9,262 nt of DNA from Candidatus Poribacteria bacterium (lineage in GTDB: Bacteria; Poribacteria; WGA-4E; GCA-2687025): positions 1 through 9,262 of the forward strand of contig NYZG01000432.1 in NCBI GenBank assembly GCA_002687025.1, written 5' to 3'. The notes beneath the pieces are model-generated. The model worked only from the letters and a program-made list of their open reading frames with translations, did not search any database and was not told the DNA's origin. Shown here in pieces: positions 1 through 6,349 of this stretch (positions within the stretch are counted from its first letter, which is position 1; each line of letters opens with the position of its first letter). Both the position numbers and the translations under genes were made by a program.

Positions 1-1014
1 TACTGGCGCGGGTACAACTTCCACATGGACTACTTCGGCGGCACGGTGAACCGCGACGACTGGCACGCTGAGACGTGGGACGGCTATGAAACGGACGCGC
101 TGAACCGTTACGCGATGGAGTTCATGGGCGAAGGCGGCGACGAGCCGTTCTGCCTGTTCATCTCGCCCCATCAGCCGCACGTCACGCCGTTCGCTTCCGC
201 GCCGGAGGAGTGCTACGACCGACTTCCCGACGACCTCGGATTCCCGGCAAACGTGCCGCGCGACGTCCGCGAGCGTTCCGCCAGCGCGTATCGCGACTAT
301 CTCGCCATGACCCTCGCCGTGGACGACATGCTCGGGGATCTCATGCGCTACCTCGATGAATCCGGCCTGGCGGAGAACACGCTGCTCATCTTCACATCCG
401 ACCACGGCACGCAGATGGGCGCGCAAGGCCGACCCGCGTGGGACAAGAAGCTGCCGTACGAGGAATCCCTGCGCGTGCCGATGATGGCGCGTCTTCCCGG
501 CGCCTTCGAAGGCGGACATGTGCGCGATGCGTTGATGTCCCCTGTGGATCTGTTCCCGACGCTGTGCGGCCTGTGCGACGTGTCGGTCCCGCGGACGGTC
601 GAGGGCATCGACCTGTCGGACGCGTGGCTCGACAGCGAGGGAGCCGCCGAACAGGACGCCGTGTTCACGATGAACTTCACGAAGGCGTACGACTATCTGG
701 TCGACGGCGACGAATGGCGCGGCGTGCGCACGAAACGGCACGTCTACACCCGCTGGCTCAACGGGCTCACGGAGCTATTCGACCTCGACGCCGACCCGCT
801 GCAGATGCGCAACCTGGCCGCCGATCCAGCGTCACGCGAGCTGCGCGACGCGCTTGACCGGCTCCTGGACGCGTTCCTGGCTGAACGGAGCGACACGCTG
901 GAGCCATGTACCGACTCCGCGGACTGGTTCGACGAGCAGCGCCGCATCGTGCGGAACGCGTACGGCCCACTCGGGGACCCCGAACAGCCGCCGGATTGGT
1001 CCCTGCTGTCGTGA
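1..1014 (+). CDS. S1-family sulfatase (arylsulfatase A-like), 5'-truncated
   Basis: The reading frame is open from base 1, so the first visible ATG at 25 is internal and the gene begins outside the window; 337 residues are visible. The fragment is the C-terminal part of a formylglycine-dependent sulfatase that hydrolyses sulfate esters. Visible signatures, numbered from the window edge, are FCLFISPHQPH (about 51-60), the metal-site SDHG at 133-136 (Asp134, His135), WDKK with the expected sulfate-binding lysine shortly after, PYEESLRVPMM, and a C-terminal LFDLDADPLQMRNLA block typical of the small C-terminal subdomain. The CxPxR motif that carries the catalytic formylglycine lies upstream and cannot be checked, nor can a signal peptide. 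The family commonly has GxHG after SDHG; here it is GAQG, a variant I believe also occurs in S1 members. The substrate cannot be inferred. The next gene has its own promoter, so this is probably a separate transcript. Confidence 0.93.
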   Translation, partial: YWRGYNFHMDYFGGTVNRDDWHAETWDGYETDALNRYAMEFMGEGGDEPFCLFISPHQPHVTPFASAPEECYDRLPDDLGFPANVPRDVRERSASAYRDYLAMTLAVDDMLGDLMRYLDESGLAENTLLIFTSDHGTQMGAQGRPAWDKKLPYEESLRVPMMARLPGAFEGGHVRDALMSPVDLFPTLCGLCDVSVPRTVEGIDLSDAWLDSEGAAEQDAVFTMNFTKAYDYLVDGDEWRGVRTKRHVYTRWLNGLTELFDLDADPLQMRNLAADPASRELRDALDRLLDAFLAERSDTLEPCTDSADWFDEQRRIVRNAYGPLGDPEQPPDWSLLS

Positions 1015-1031
1015 GCCCGGCGCGGCCGGTT

Positions 1032-1053
1032 AGGCCACCCTAGCGAATGGCCT
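1032..1053 (+). terminator. Possible hairpin terminator after the sulfatase gene
   Basis: AGGCCA (1032-1037) and TGGCCT (1048-1053) form a perfect 6 bp stem with a 10 nt loop, 17 nt after the sulfatase stop. No T-run follows, so it is a weak candidate for a rho-independent terminator and could be chance in GC-rich DNA. Its place between a finished gene and a new promoter is the main support. Confidence 0.25.
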
Positions 1054-1084
1054 CGGTGTCGACCGTCACGCGCCGTGGCAGCGC

Positions 1085-1113
1085 GCGACATTGCAGCGGC
1101 CCTGTGGTATACT
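1085..1113 (+). promoter_or_regulatory. Sigma70-type promoter with extended -10, for rpmI-rplT
   Basis: The -10 element TATACT (1108-1113) matches five of six consensus bases and is preceded by TG one base upstream (1105-1106), giving an extended -10. A partial -35, GCGACA (1085-1090, GACA shared with TTGACA), lies 17 nt upstream. Transcription would start near 1119-1121 and leave a leader of about 30 nt before the rpmI ATG. That is too short for the long L20-binding leader known upstream of infC in some Firmicutes, so I see no autoregulatory site here. Confidence 0.7.
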
Positions 1114-1148
1114 TTCACCCGTCATTGATCCAAAGGTAGGTCCATACC

Positions 1149-1355
1149 ATGCCGAAAATGAAGACGCACAAGGGCACCGCGAAGCGGTTCCGCTCGACGG
1201 GTAAGGGCAAGTTCAAGCGCGCCCACGCCTGCAACAATCACTACTTCGAGCGTAAGAGCCCGGCGCGGAGGCGTCGCCTAGACCAGCCTGCGTACGTTCA
1301 CAAGTCAGACAAGAAGCGCGTTGAGCGGCTCCTTCCTTACGGTAGCAAGGCGTAG
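1149..1355 (+). CDS. rpmI: 50S ribosomal protein L35 (bL35)
   Basis: A 68-residue, strongly basic protein that begins MPKMKTHKGTAKRF and ends RLLPYGSKA, the hallmark N- and C-termini of bacterial L35, at the usual length of about 65 residues. It is a small component of the large ribosomal subunit and binds 23S rRNA. The start follows a purine-rich AAAGGTAGGT stretch (1132-1141); the AGGT sits 7 nt before the ATG. It lies 21 nt before rplT and shares its promoter. In most bacteria infC directly precedes rpmI, but here the preceding gene is an unrelated sulfatase and a promoter sits directly in front of rpmI. Confidence 0.97.
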   Translation: MPKMKTHKGTAKRFRSTGKGKFKRAHACNNHYFERKSPARRRRLDQPAYVHKSDKKRVERLLPYGSKA

Positions 1356-1376
1356 CGCGAGGCGGAGATCCAGTAG

Positions 1377-1745
1377 ATGCCGCGTATCAAGCGGGGCGTA
1401 GCGGCCCGCAAGCACAAGCACAATATCCTACGCCACGCCAAGGGATACCGAGGCCGCCGGAAGAACCTGATCCGGACGGCGCAAGAGGCCGTGGCCAAGG
1501 GTTGGAATTACTCGTACAGGGACCGTCGTGCGCGCAAGCGTGAGTTTCGTCGCCTGTGGATCGCGCGCATAAACGCCGCGTCGCGGCAGCACGACCTGTC
1601 CTACAGTCGCCTGATGTACGGCCTCAAGAACGCCGGCGTTGAGCTGGATCGCAAGGTTCTGGCGGACATGGCGATCAACGACGCAGCCGGCTTCGAGCAA
1701 CTGGCGCAGCTGGCCAAGGCCAACCAGCAGGCCCCCGACGCCTAG
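1377..1745 (+). CDS. rplT: 50S ribosomal protein L20 (bL20)
   Basis: A 122-residue basic protein with the L20 signatures MPRIKRGV at the N-terminus, HAKGYRGRRKNL (about 20-31), YRDRRARKREFRRLWIARINAA (about 47-68) and LSYSRLMYGLKNAGVELDRK in the globular C-terminal half. L20 is an early-assembly 23S rRNA-binding protein and in several bacteria represses its own operon. Length is normal apart from a few extra C-terminal residues. GGAG (1364-1367) lies 9 nt before the ATG. It is probably co-transcribed with rpmI. The next gene, pheS, follows only after a 309 nt T-box leader, so L20 synthesis is upstream of, and independent from, the phenylalanine control. Confidence 0.98.
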   Translation: MPRIKRGVAARKHKHNILRHAKGYRGRRKNLIRTAQEAVAKGWNYSYRDRRARKREFRRLWIARINAASRQHDLSYSRLMYGLKNAGVELDRKVLADMAINDAAGFEQLAQLAKANQQAPDA

Positions 1746-1754
1746 ACCCGACAT

Positions 1755-2019
1755 GGCGATGACCGGAGCCCAGTAAGCGTCCGGGCTCTCCCGCGCAGAG
1801 AGTGGCGGCCCCGGGCTGTGAGCCGCCTCCGGGAGCGGACGCTGAATTTCCTCCGTGAGCTTCCCGCCTGAACGACAGCAGTAGGGCAGGACGGTTCCCA
1901 CCGTAACAGGGACTCGAGAGCGCGCCGCCAACGCGGTGCGAATGAGGGTGGTACCGCGGAAGCAGCCCGACGCTTTCGTCCCTTGACGCAGTAGGGGCAG
2001 AGTGACGGGTTTTCTTTTT
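1755..2019 (+). promoter_or_regulatory. T-box riboswitch leader, specifier UUC (tRNA-Phe), controlling pheS
   Basis: The 309 nt between rplT and pheS holds a complete T-box leader. Stem I has a basal helix CGGAG (1764-1768)/CTCCG (1851-1855) and an upper helix AGCGTCCG (1776-1783)/CGGACGCT (1836-1843). Between them is the loop-E motif AGTA (1772-1775) opposite GAA (1844-1846), then one T and the specifier TTC (1848-1850), a Phe codon. ATGA (1759-1762) and TGAGC (1856-1860) look like the basal kink-turn. A distal hairpin pairs 1804-1809 with 1822-1827. The stem IIA/B pseudoknot is visible: ACGGT (1891-1895)/ACCGT (1900-1904), with loop TCCC (1896-1899) pairing to GGGA (1909-1912). Stem III spans 1921-1940. 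The T-box itself, AGGGTGGTACCGCGG, is 1945-1959; its TGGT bulge (1949-1952) would pair with a tRNA 3' end ACCA. The antiterminator pairs 1945-1948 with 1980-1983 and 1956-1963 with 1972-1979. Uncharged tRNA-Phe should stabilise it and let transcription reach pheS. No promoter is evident just upstream, so it probably acts on readthrough from rplT. Confidence 0.96.
1966..2019 (+). terminator. Intrinsic terminator of the pheS T-box
   Basis: CCCG (1966-1969) pairs with CGGG (2006-2009). After an A/A mismatch, 1971-1976 pairs with 1999-2004 (with two G-U pairs), C1977 bulges, and GTCCCT (1978-1983) pairs with AGGGGC (1993-1998), leaving a 9 nt loop. The run TTTTCTTTTT (2010-2019) follows at once. 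The left arm contains the 3' half of the antiterminator (1972-1983), so the two structures exclude each other, as expected for transcriptional attenuation. The pheS Shine-Dalgarno lies further downstream and is not part of the hairpin. Confidence 0.92.
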
Positions 2020-2054
2020 GCCCGGCCGCAGCGAACGGGACCAGGAGCAGTGCG

Positions 2055-3071
2055 ATGGAGGAGAAGATACAGGCGTTGCGCGAGGACGCCGTCGAGGCCG
2101 CGGGCGAAGCCGGTACGCTCCAAGCGATCGAGGACGTGCGCGTGCGTTTCCTCGGACGGCGTAGCGAGCTGACACGGCTCCGCAAGGGCATCGGTAGCCT
2201 GCCCGCGGAGGAACGCCCCACCGTTGGGAAGCTCCTGACGGATCTGCAGGGCGACATCACGACGGCCCTGGAAACGCGAACGGTGGCCATTCGGGAGGAG
2301 GAACGACGGCGAGCGATCGAGGCCGAGCGGCTCGACATCTCGCTCCCGGGACGTCGCCGCGCCCTCGGCGGCTACCACCCGATCACGCAGACCAAGATTC
2401 GCATGTGTGAGATATTCCGCGGACTCGGGTTCGAGGAGGTCGAGGGCCCGGAGGTAGAGACGGAGTATTACAACTTCGACGCTCTCAACACGCCGTCGCA
2501 CCACCCCGCACGCGATATGCACGACACGTTCTACATCACCGACAGCGTGCTCCTGCGGACGCACACGTCGCCGATGCAGATACGCTACATGGAGCAGCGC
2601 CAGCCGCCGATCCGAATCGTCGTGCCGGGACGCGTGTATCGCCGTGATGCCGACGTGTCACACAGCCCGATGTTCCACCAGTTGGAGGGGTTACTGGTAG
2701 ACCGCGACGTGCGATTCAGCGACCTCAAGGGTGTGCTGGCCGTGTTCGCGCGCGAGATGTTCGGCGCGGACACCCGCGTGCGCTTCCGTCCGAGCTACTT
2801 CCCGTTCACCGAGCCGAGCGCCGAGGTCGACATAACCTGCATCTTCTGCGACGGCGACGGCTGCCGCGTCTGCAAACGCACTGGTTGGATTGAGGTGCTC
2901 GGCGCGGGAGCGGTGGACCCCGAGGTGTTCCGCGCGGTCGGCTACGACCCCGAGGAATACACGGGATTCGCGTTCGGGATGGGCATCGACCGGGCGACGA
3001 TGTTGCGGTGCCGCATCAACAACATCCGCATCCTGTTCGAGAACGACATGCGCTTCCTGACGCAGTTCTAG
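2055..3071 (+). CDS. pheS: Phenylalanyl-tRNA synthetase alpha subunit
   Basis: A 338-residue class II aminoacyl-tRNA synthetase subunit, the usual PheS length. With PheT it forms the cytoplasmic heterotetramer that charges tRNA-Phe. Residues 1-95 are a charged, coiled-coil-like tRNA-binding arm. The catalytic core shows motif 1 around GFEEVEGPEVE (125-135), motif 2 GRVYRRDADVSHSPMFHQLE (192-211), the Phe-pocket region SYFPFTEPSAEV (247-258) and motif 3 FGMGIDRATML (307-317). The C-terminus NDMRFLTQF is typical. A four-cysteine CIFCDGDGCRVC insertion (262-273) looks like a zinc-knuckle-type loop, present in a subset of bacterial PheS. AGGAG (2043-2047) lies 7 nt before the ATG. Expression is controlled by the T-box just upstream. 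The partner gene pheT, normally next, is absent; a convergent gene follows 18 nt later. Confidence 0.98.
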   Translation: MEEKIQALREDAVEAAGEAGTLQAIEDVRVRFLGRRSELTRLRKGIGSLPAEERPTVGKLLTDLQGDITTALETRTVAIREEERRRAIEAERLDISLPGRRRALGGYHPITQTKIRMCEIFRGLGFEEVEGPEVETEYYNFDALNTPSHHPARDMHDTFYITDSVLLRTHTSPMQIRYMEQRQPPIRIVVPGRVYRRDADVSHSPMFHQLEGLLVDRDVRFSDLKGVLAVFAREMFGADTRVRFRPSYFPFTEPSAEVDITCIFCDGDGCRVCKRTGWIEVLGAGAVDPEVFRAVGYDPEEYTGFAFGMGIDRATMLRCRINNIRILFENDMRFLTQF

Positions 3072-3092
3072 CCGACCGATGAGCGTCGGCTA
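3069..3092. terminator. Bidirectional hairpin joining the stop codons of pheS and the DUF1015 gene
   Basis: TAGCCGAC (3069-3076) and GTCGGCTA (3085-3092) form a perfect 8 bp stem with an 8 nt loop. The TAG at the left end is the pheS stop codon; the TAG read on the minus strand at the right end (3092-3090) is the stop of the convergent gene. No strong T-run follows on either side, so it is at best a weak intrinsic terminator, but the position between convergent genes fits a shared transcription end or mRNA 3'-end stabiliser. Confidence 0.55.
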
Positions 3093-4388
3093 CGCCAGGC
3101 GACGCGCCACGAGCCCCGACGGCATCTTCGGGTAGAAATACGTCGACTTCTGCGGCATGGTCCCGCCCGACCTGGCGACCTTCTCGACCTCGCCCATCGT
3201 AACGCCACGGACGAACACCGCCACCTGCGCCTCGCCCGCGCGCACCGCCGCGAGGGCCCCGTCGCGGTTCACCGTGTACCGCACACGTTTCTGCCCGGAA
3301 GGGCCATCCGTGTCTACCCCAAGGAAGTCAGGCAGCAGACGTTCGTGCAGGTAGGCCACGCCCAACATGTCGGCCCCTCTGTCCCCAGCGTGGGCAAGCG
3401 AGACGGTCGCGAGTCGGTCTCCCGGGAGGCACAGGCCAAACGTCGGCGTGGTCGACGTATGGACGGCGTGAAGCATGCGCGCGAAGTCCGCCTCACGCGC
3501 CGGGCCGGGGACCACGTCAACGTCGAGGCCGCCCTCGGTCAGCCTGCGAGGAAGTGACTCGACTGCGGCGTCTTCCACACCAGAGACGAGGCGGAATGTG
3601 GGCAGGATGATGAGCTCGTCCGACTGCGAAGACACCAGCGCCATCATGACGGCGTCGAGCGAATGCCGACCCGCCCGATACCCGTTGTGGCCGCGTTTGC
3701 GGTCGCGGTACGCCATCGCGGTCTCGTAGCGATGATGGCCGTCAGCGATCGTCAGGCTGGCTCCGTCGACCGCGCGGGCGAGCTCCGCGGCCATATCGCC
3801 GTCGCAGCGCCACAGACGGTGCGTCTCTCCGAGGCTGTCTTGGGCTTCGTATAGGAGCGGAGAGCGCGTCACCAGATCGGATACCACATCCTCCATCGCC
3901 CTTCGCTCATCGGAAACGATCGCGAAGACGGGAGACAGGTTGGCCTCGGTGGCCTCGATCAGCCGCAGCCTGTCCGCCTTCGGACCGGCGAGCGTCTTCT
4001 CGTGCGGGAATATGGACGCCCCATACGGCTCCAGAGCCACCGACGCGAAGACGGCGCGTCGTCGATAGACGGGCTTAGGCGCGGCGACATCAGCGCCTTC
4101 GGGGAGCGTGAACGACTGTTCGTACAGATAGTAGGCTGGCGTCTGCTCCTGTACCAGGCTGCCGTCGTTCGACCAGGCGTCGAGTGTGGCCCTCGCCCGT
4201 GCGTATCGATCCGTCCCATTGTGTTCGCGGCCGTATTCGAGCCGGATGAAGTTGGCCGGGTGACGATCGTGGAGTTCGTCCTGTAACTCGGACGATATGA
4301 CGTCGTACGGCGGCGCGATGACGTCCGCGATGGAGTCCGCCAGGCGAGGGCCATAGCGGAGTCCGCGAAACGGCTCAATGACGGCCAC
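3090..4388 (-). CDS. DUF1015 family protein
   Basis: A 432-residue soluble protein that matches the DUF1015 (COG4198) family in length and motifs: IAPPYDVI (24-31), HPANFIRLEYG (43-53), HEKTLAGPKADRLRL (129-143), the signature IADGHHRYETAM (214-225) and a C-terminal MPQKSTYFYPK (411-421). No signal peptide or membrane segment is seen. The family has no firmly established function that I can name. The ADGHHR core resembles the DGHHR motif of ParB/sulfiredoxin-fold proteins such as the free serine kinases SerK and SbnI, so a nucleotide-linked small-molecule role is possible, but this is inference. The start is GTG at 4388, supported by AAGGGGA (4399-4393, minus strand) ending 4 nt upstream; no ATG is better placed. 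It is transcribed alone, convergent with pheS and divergent from the glycoside hydrolase gene. Confidence 0.93.
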   Translation of the reverse strand: MAVIEPFRGLRYGPRLADSIADVIAPPYDVISSELQDELHDRHPANFIRLEYGREHNGTDRYARARATLDAWSNDGSLVQEQTPAYYLYEQSFTLPEGADVAAPKPVYRRRAVFASVALEPYGASIFPHEKTLAGPKADRLRLIEATEANLSPVFAIVSDERRAMEDVVSDLVTRSPLLYEAQDSLGETHRLWRCDGDMAAELARAVDGASLTIADGHHRYETAMAYRDRKRGHNGYRAGRHSLDAVMMALVSSQSDELIILPTFRLVSGVEDAAVESLPRRLTEGGLDVDVVPGPAREADFARMLHAVHTSTTPTFGLCLPGDRLATVSLAHAGDRGADMLGVAYLHERLLPDFLGVDTDGPSGQKRVRYTVNRDGALAAVRAGEAQVAVFVRGVTMGEVEKVARSGGTMPQKSTYFYPKMPSGLVARRLA

Positions 4389-4453
4389 GATGTCCCCTTC
4401 TCAGGTGTTGGCTCCCCCAGGTCATGGTAGCCGGAGGTCGTCGGCTGCATAGC

Positions 4454-4459
4454 ACTATA
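4454..4459 (-). promoter_or_regulatory. Candidate -10 element for the DUF1015 gene
   Basis: On the minus strand 4459-4454 reads TATAGT, five of six matches to TATAAT, about 65 nt upstream of the GTG start. No recognisable -35 lies 16-18 nt further upstream and there is no TGn extension, so this is a weak call. It is the best A/T-rich element in the 4389-4629 intergenic region on that strand. Confidence 0.27.
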
Positions 4460-4532
4460 CGCTCGGACGCCGGTCTCCGGTTTCCACCCGAAGCCCTGCG
4501 GCCCCGGCGGCCGCGCGGGTTTACGGCTGGTC

Positions 4533-4561
4533 TTGACACGCCGTACGCGCTCGCGTAGAGT
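4533..4561 (+). promoter_or_regulatory. Sigma70-type promoter for the glycoside hydrolase gene
   Basis: TTGACA (4533-4538) is a perfect -35 element. At the ideal 17 nt spacing lies TAGAGT (4556-4561), which keeps the key T1, A2 and T6 bases of the -10. Transcription would begin near 4568, leaving a leader of about 60 nt before the ATG at 4630. Together with the leftward gene it makes 4389-4629 a divergent promoter region. I see no clear operator palindrome overlapping it. Confidence 0.7.
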
Positions 4562-4595
4562 CGGCACGGTTGCATCGGACGGGCTGACGTAGAGC

Positions 4596-4616
4596 GGGCC
4601 TTCAACAAGCCGGCCC
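4596..4616 (+). other. Small leader hairpin before the glycoside hydrolase start
   Basis: GGGCC (4596-4600) can pair with GGCCC (4612-4616) around an 11 nt loop, ending two bases before the AGGA Shine-Dalgarno (4619-4622). It could affect mRNA stability or ribosome access. A 5 bp GC stem is also easily produced by chance in this composition, so no function is claimed. Confidence 0.25.
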
Positions 4617-4629
4617 AACAGGAATCAGC

Positions 4630-6309
4630 ATGCTACGCGCGCAGATCTACAGTCAGCCTGATTGGGCCTCCCAGTACGGCCTGTACGAGCTCACGTTCGG
4701 ATTCGATCCAGAATTCCCCGACCCGTTCGATACGGCGGAGAACGGTGTGGAGGCGGAGTTTGTACAGCCGTCGGGGAGGGTCACGCGCGTGCGCGCGCAT
4801 GTGACCCAGGACCACACGTCCGCTCTTGTGAGCGGCGTCGAGGAGACCACACCAGCCGGCCCTCCGCACTGGACGGTGAAGTTCTGTCCCACGGAAACCG
4901 GGGACTACTCCTACACCCTCCGAACCGTGAGCGCCGAGGACACTGCCGAGCTGTGCTCTGGCTCGCTCGTGGCGGAAGCCGGCCCGGAGGCCGGCTTCAT
5001 TCGCCGGTCGCAGGATCCACGGTACTTCTGCCACGACGACGGGTCGCCCTACCTTGCGGTGGGGCTGAACGTCTGTTGGACCGACGACGGAGGCACGCAC
5101 ACCTACGAGCGCTACCTGGATGCGCTGGCGGCGGAAGGAGCCAATTGGACCCGCCTATGGCTGATCCACTGGTGCATCGAACCTGAGTGGACCGGCGAGG
5201 GCAGACCGCCTCTCGGGCAGCTCGACCTCGGCGAGCTGTGGCGACTGGACCGCGTGTTCGACCTGGCCGCGGAGCGGGGCATCGCCATTCAGCTGTGCCT
5301 GGAGTCCTTCAACAAGCTCCGCGCGCGCGACCCGCACCCCGCGTACGACGGCAATCCGTACGCCGTCGAGAACGGGGGGATGCTCGCGCGCCCGGCGGAT
5401 TTCCTCACGGACGAGACCGCCCGGGCGCTGTACCGCCGCAAGCTCGACTATCTAACGGCACGCTACGCGTGGCGTACGAATCTGTTTGCGTGGGAGTTCT
5501 GGAACGAAATCGACCTGATCGAGGGATACGAGGCCGAGGCCGCTGTCTCCTGGCATCGGGAGATGGCGGCGCATGTCCGCCAGCGCGATCCCTACGACCA
5601 CCTGATAACGACAAGCTACTCGAGGACGCCGGGCGATCCAGAGATGTGGCATTCGCCGGACATCGACTTCACGCAGTCTCACCAGTACAACAAGGCCGAT
5701 ATCGCGGCCGAAGTAGCCGAGCACACACGGGCCAAGGTCGGGGAGTACGGCAAGCCTCACATCTTCGGCGAACTCGGCGTCGACTCCGGCGGCCCGGCGG
5801 GCGAGAAGGACGAAGCCGGCATCGGCTTTCACAACGGGTTGTGGGCCTCAGTCGTGGCCGGAGGCGCGGGGGCCGCAATGCTCTGGTGGTGGGATTCGTA
5901 CATTGAGCGGCTGGACCTGTACCATCACCTCGGGGCTGTGGCGCGGTTCGCCGCCGGAGTCGCGTGGCACGAGCTCTGGCTACGGGAAGCGTGTGTGGAG
6001 ACGTCGAGCTCCGACATACGCGTGCACGGCTTGATGAACGACCGGTACGCCGCGCTCTGGCTGCAGCATCGCGGTCACACGTGGTATTCCGTGCTGCAGG
6101 ACGGGCCGCCGGAGGCCGTCGACGGCGCGGACGTCGCACTGCGTGGACTGACGGACGGCGCGTATTCGGTCGAGTGGTGGGACACCTGGAGCGGGCAGAT
6201 ACTCATGACGCAGGAGGCCGCAGCGACCGACGGCATACTGACAGTACCGGCCCCATCGATCGCGCGCGACGTGGCGGCGAAGGTCGCGTCCGTTGGCGGG
6301 GGTGTCTGA
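4630..6309 (+). CDS. DUF5060-containing glycoside hydrolase, GH5-like (clan A)
   Basis: A 559-residue protein in three parts. Residues about 10-115 form a beta-sandwich resembling DUF5060 (NGVEAEFVQPSGRVTRVRAH, then FCPTETGDYSYTLRT). Residues about 123-450 look like a clan-A TIM barrel: FIRRSQDPRYFCHDDGSPYL leads in, the putative acid/base Glu293 sits in FAWEFWNE (286-293), and the putative nucleophile Glu381 in HIFGELGVDSGG (377-388). Residues about 465-555 are a C-terminal beta domain with VEWWDTWSG. This architecture is typical of bacterial retaining hydrolases acting on plant or microbial polysaccharides and oligosaccharides; the substrate cannot be told. The N-terminus MLRAQIYSQPDW has no signal peptide, so the enzyme looks cytoplasmic and may act on imported oligosaccharides. 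AGGA (4619-4622) lies 7 nt before the ATG. It leads a probable transcript with the aldehyde dehydrogenase 40 nt downstream. Confidence 0.87.
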   Translation: MLRAQIYSQPDWASQYGLYELTFGFDPEFPDPFDTAENGVEAEFVQPSGRVTRVRAHVTQDHTSALVSGVEETTPAGPPHWTVKFCPTETGDYSYTLRTVSAEDTAELCSGSLVAEAGPEAGFIRRSQDPRYFCHDDGSPYLAVGLNVCWTDDGGTHTYERYLDALAAEGANWTRLWLIHWCIEPEWTGEGRPPLGQLDLGELWRLDRVFDLAAERGIAIQLCLESFNKLRARDPHPAYDGNPYAVENGGMLARPADFLTDETARALYRRKLDYLTARYAWRTNLFAWEFWNEIDLIEGYEAEAAVSWHREMAAHVRQRDPYDHLITTSYSRTPGDPEMWHSPDIDFTQSHQYNKADIAAEVAEHTRAKVGEYGKPHIFGELGVDSGGPAGEKDEAGIGFHNGLWASVVAGGAGAAMLWWWDSYIERLDLYHHLGAVARFAAGVAWHELWLREACVETSSSDIRVHGLMNDRYAALWLQHRGHTWYSVLQDGPPEAVDGADVALRGLTDGAYSVEWWDTWSGQILMTQEAAATDGILTVPAPSIARDVAAKVASVGGGV

Positions 6310-6349
6310 CGCGCGGGATGGGAACCGACCAATTCGATAGGAGCAGCGC

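Noticed and set aside
1091..1096. TTGCAG as a -35 element of the rpmI promoter
   Set aside because: It is only 11 nt from the TATACT -10, too short for sigma70. The partial GCGACA at 17 nt plus the extended -10 explains the promoter better.
1428..2564. A 378-codon open frame on the minus strand
   Set aside because: It runs antisense through rplT, the T-box leader and half of pheS. All three plus-strand features are strongly supported, and the antisense translation shows no family signature.
4505..4516. GC-rich palindrome around GCGGCCGC-like sequence in the divergent intergenic region
   Set aside because: It is not centred on either candidate promoter and matches no operator that I know. 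The region's composition makes such short palindromes common.
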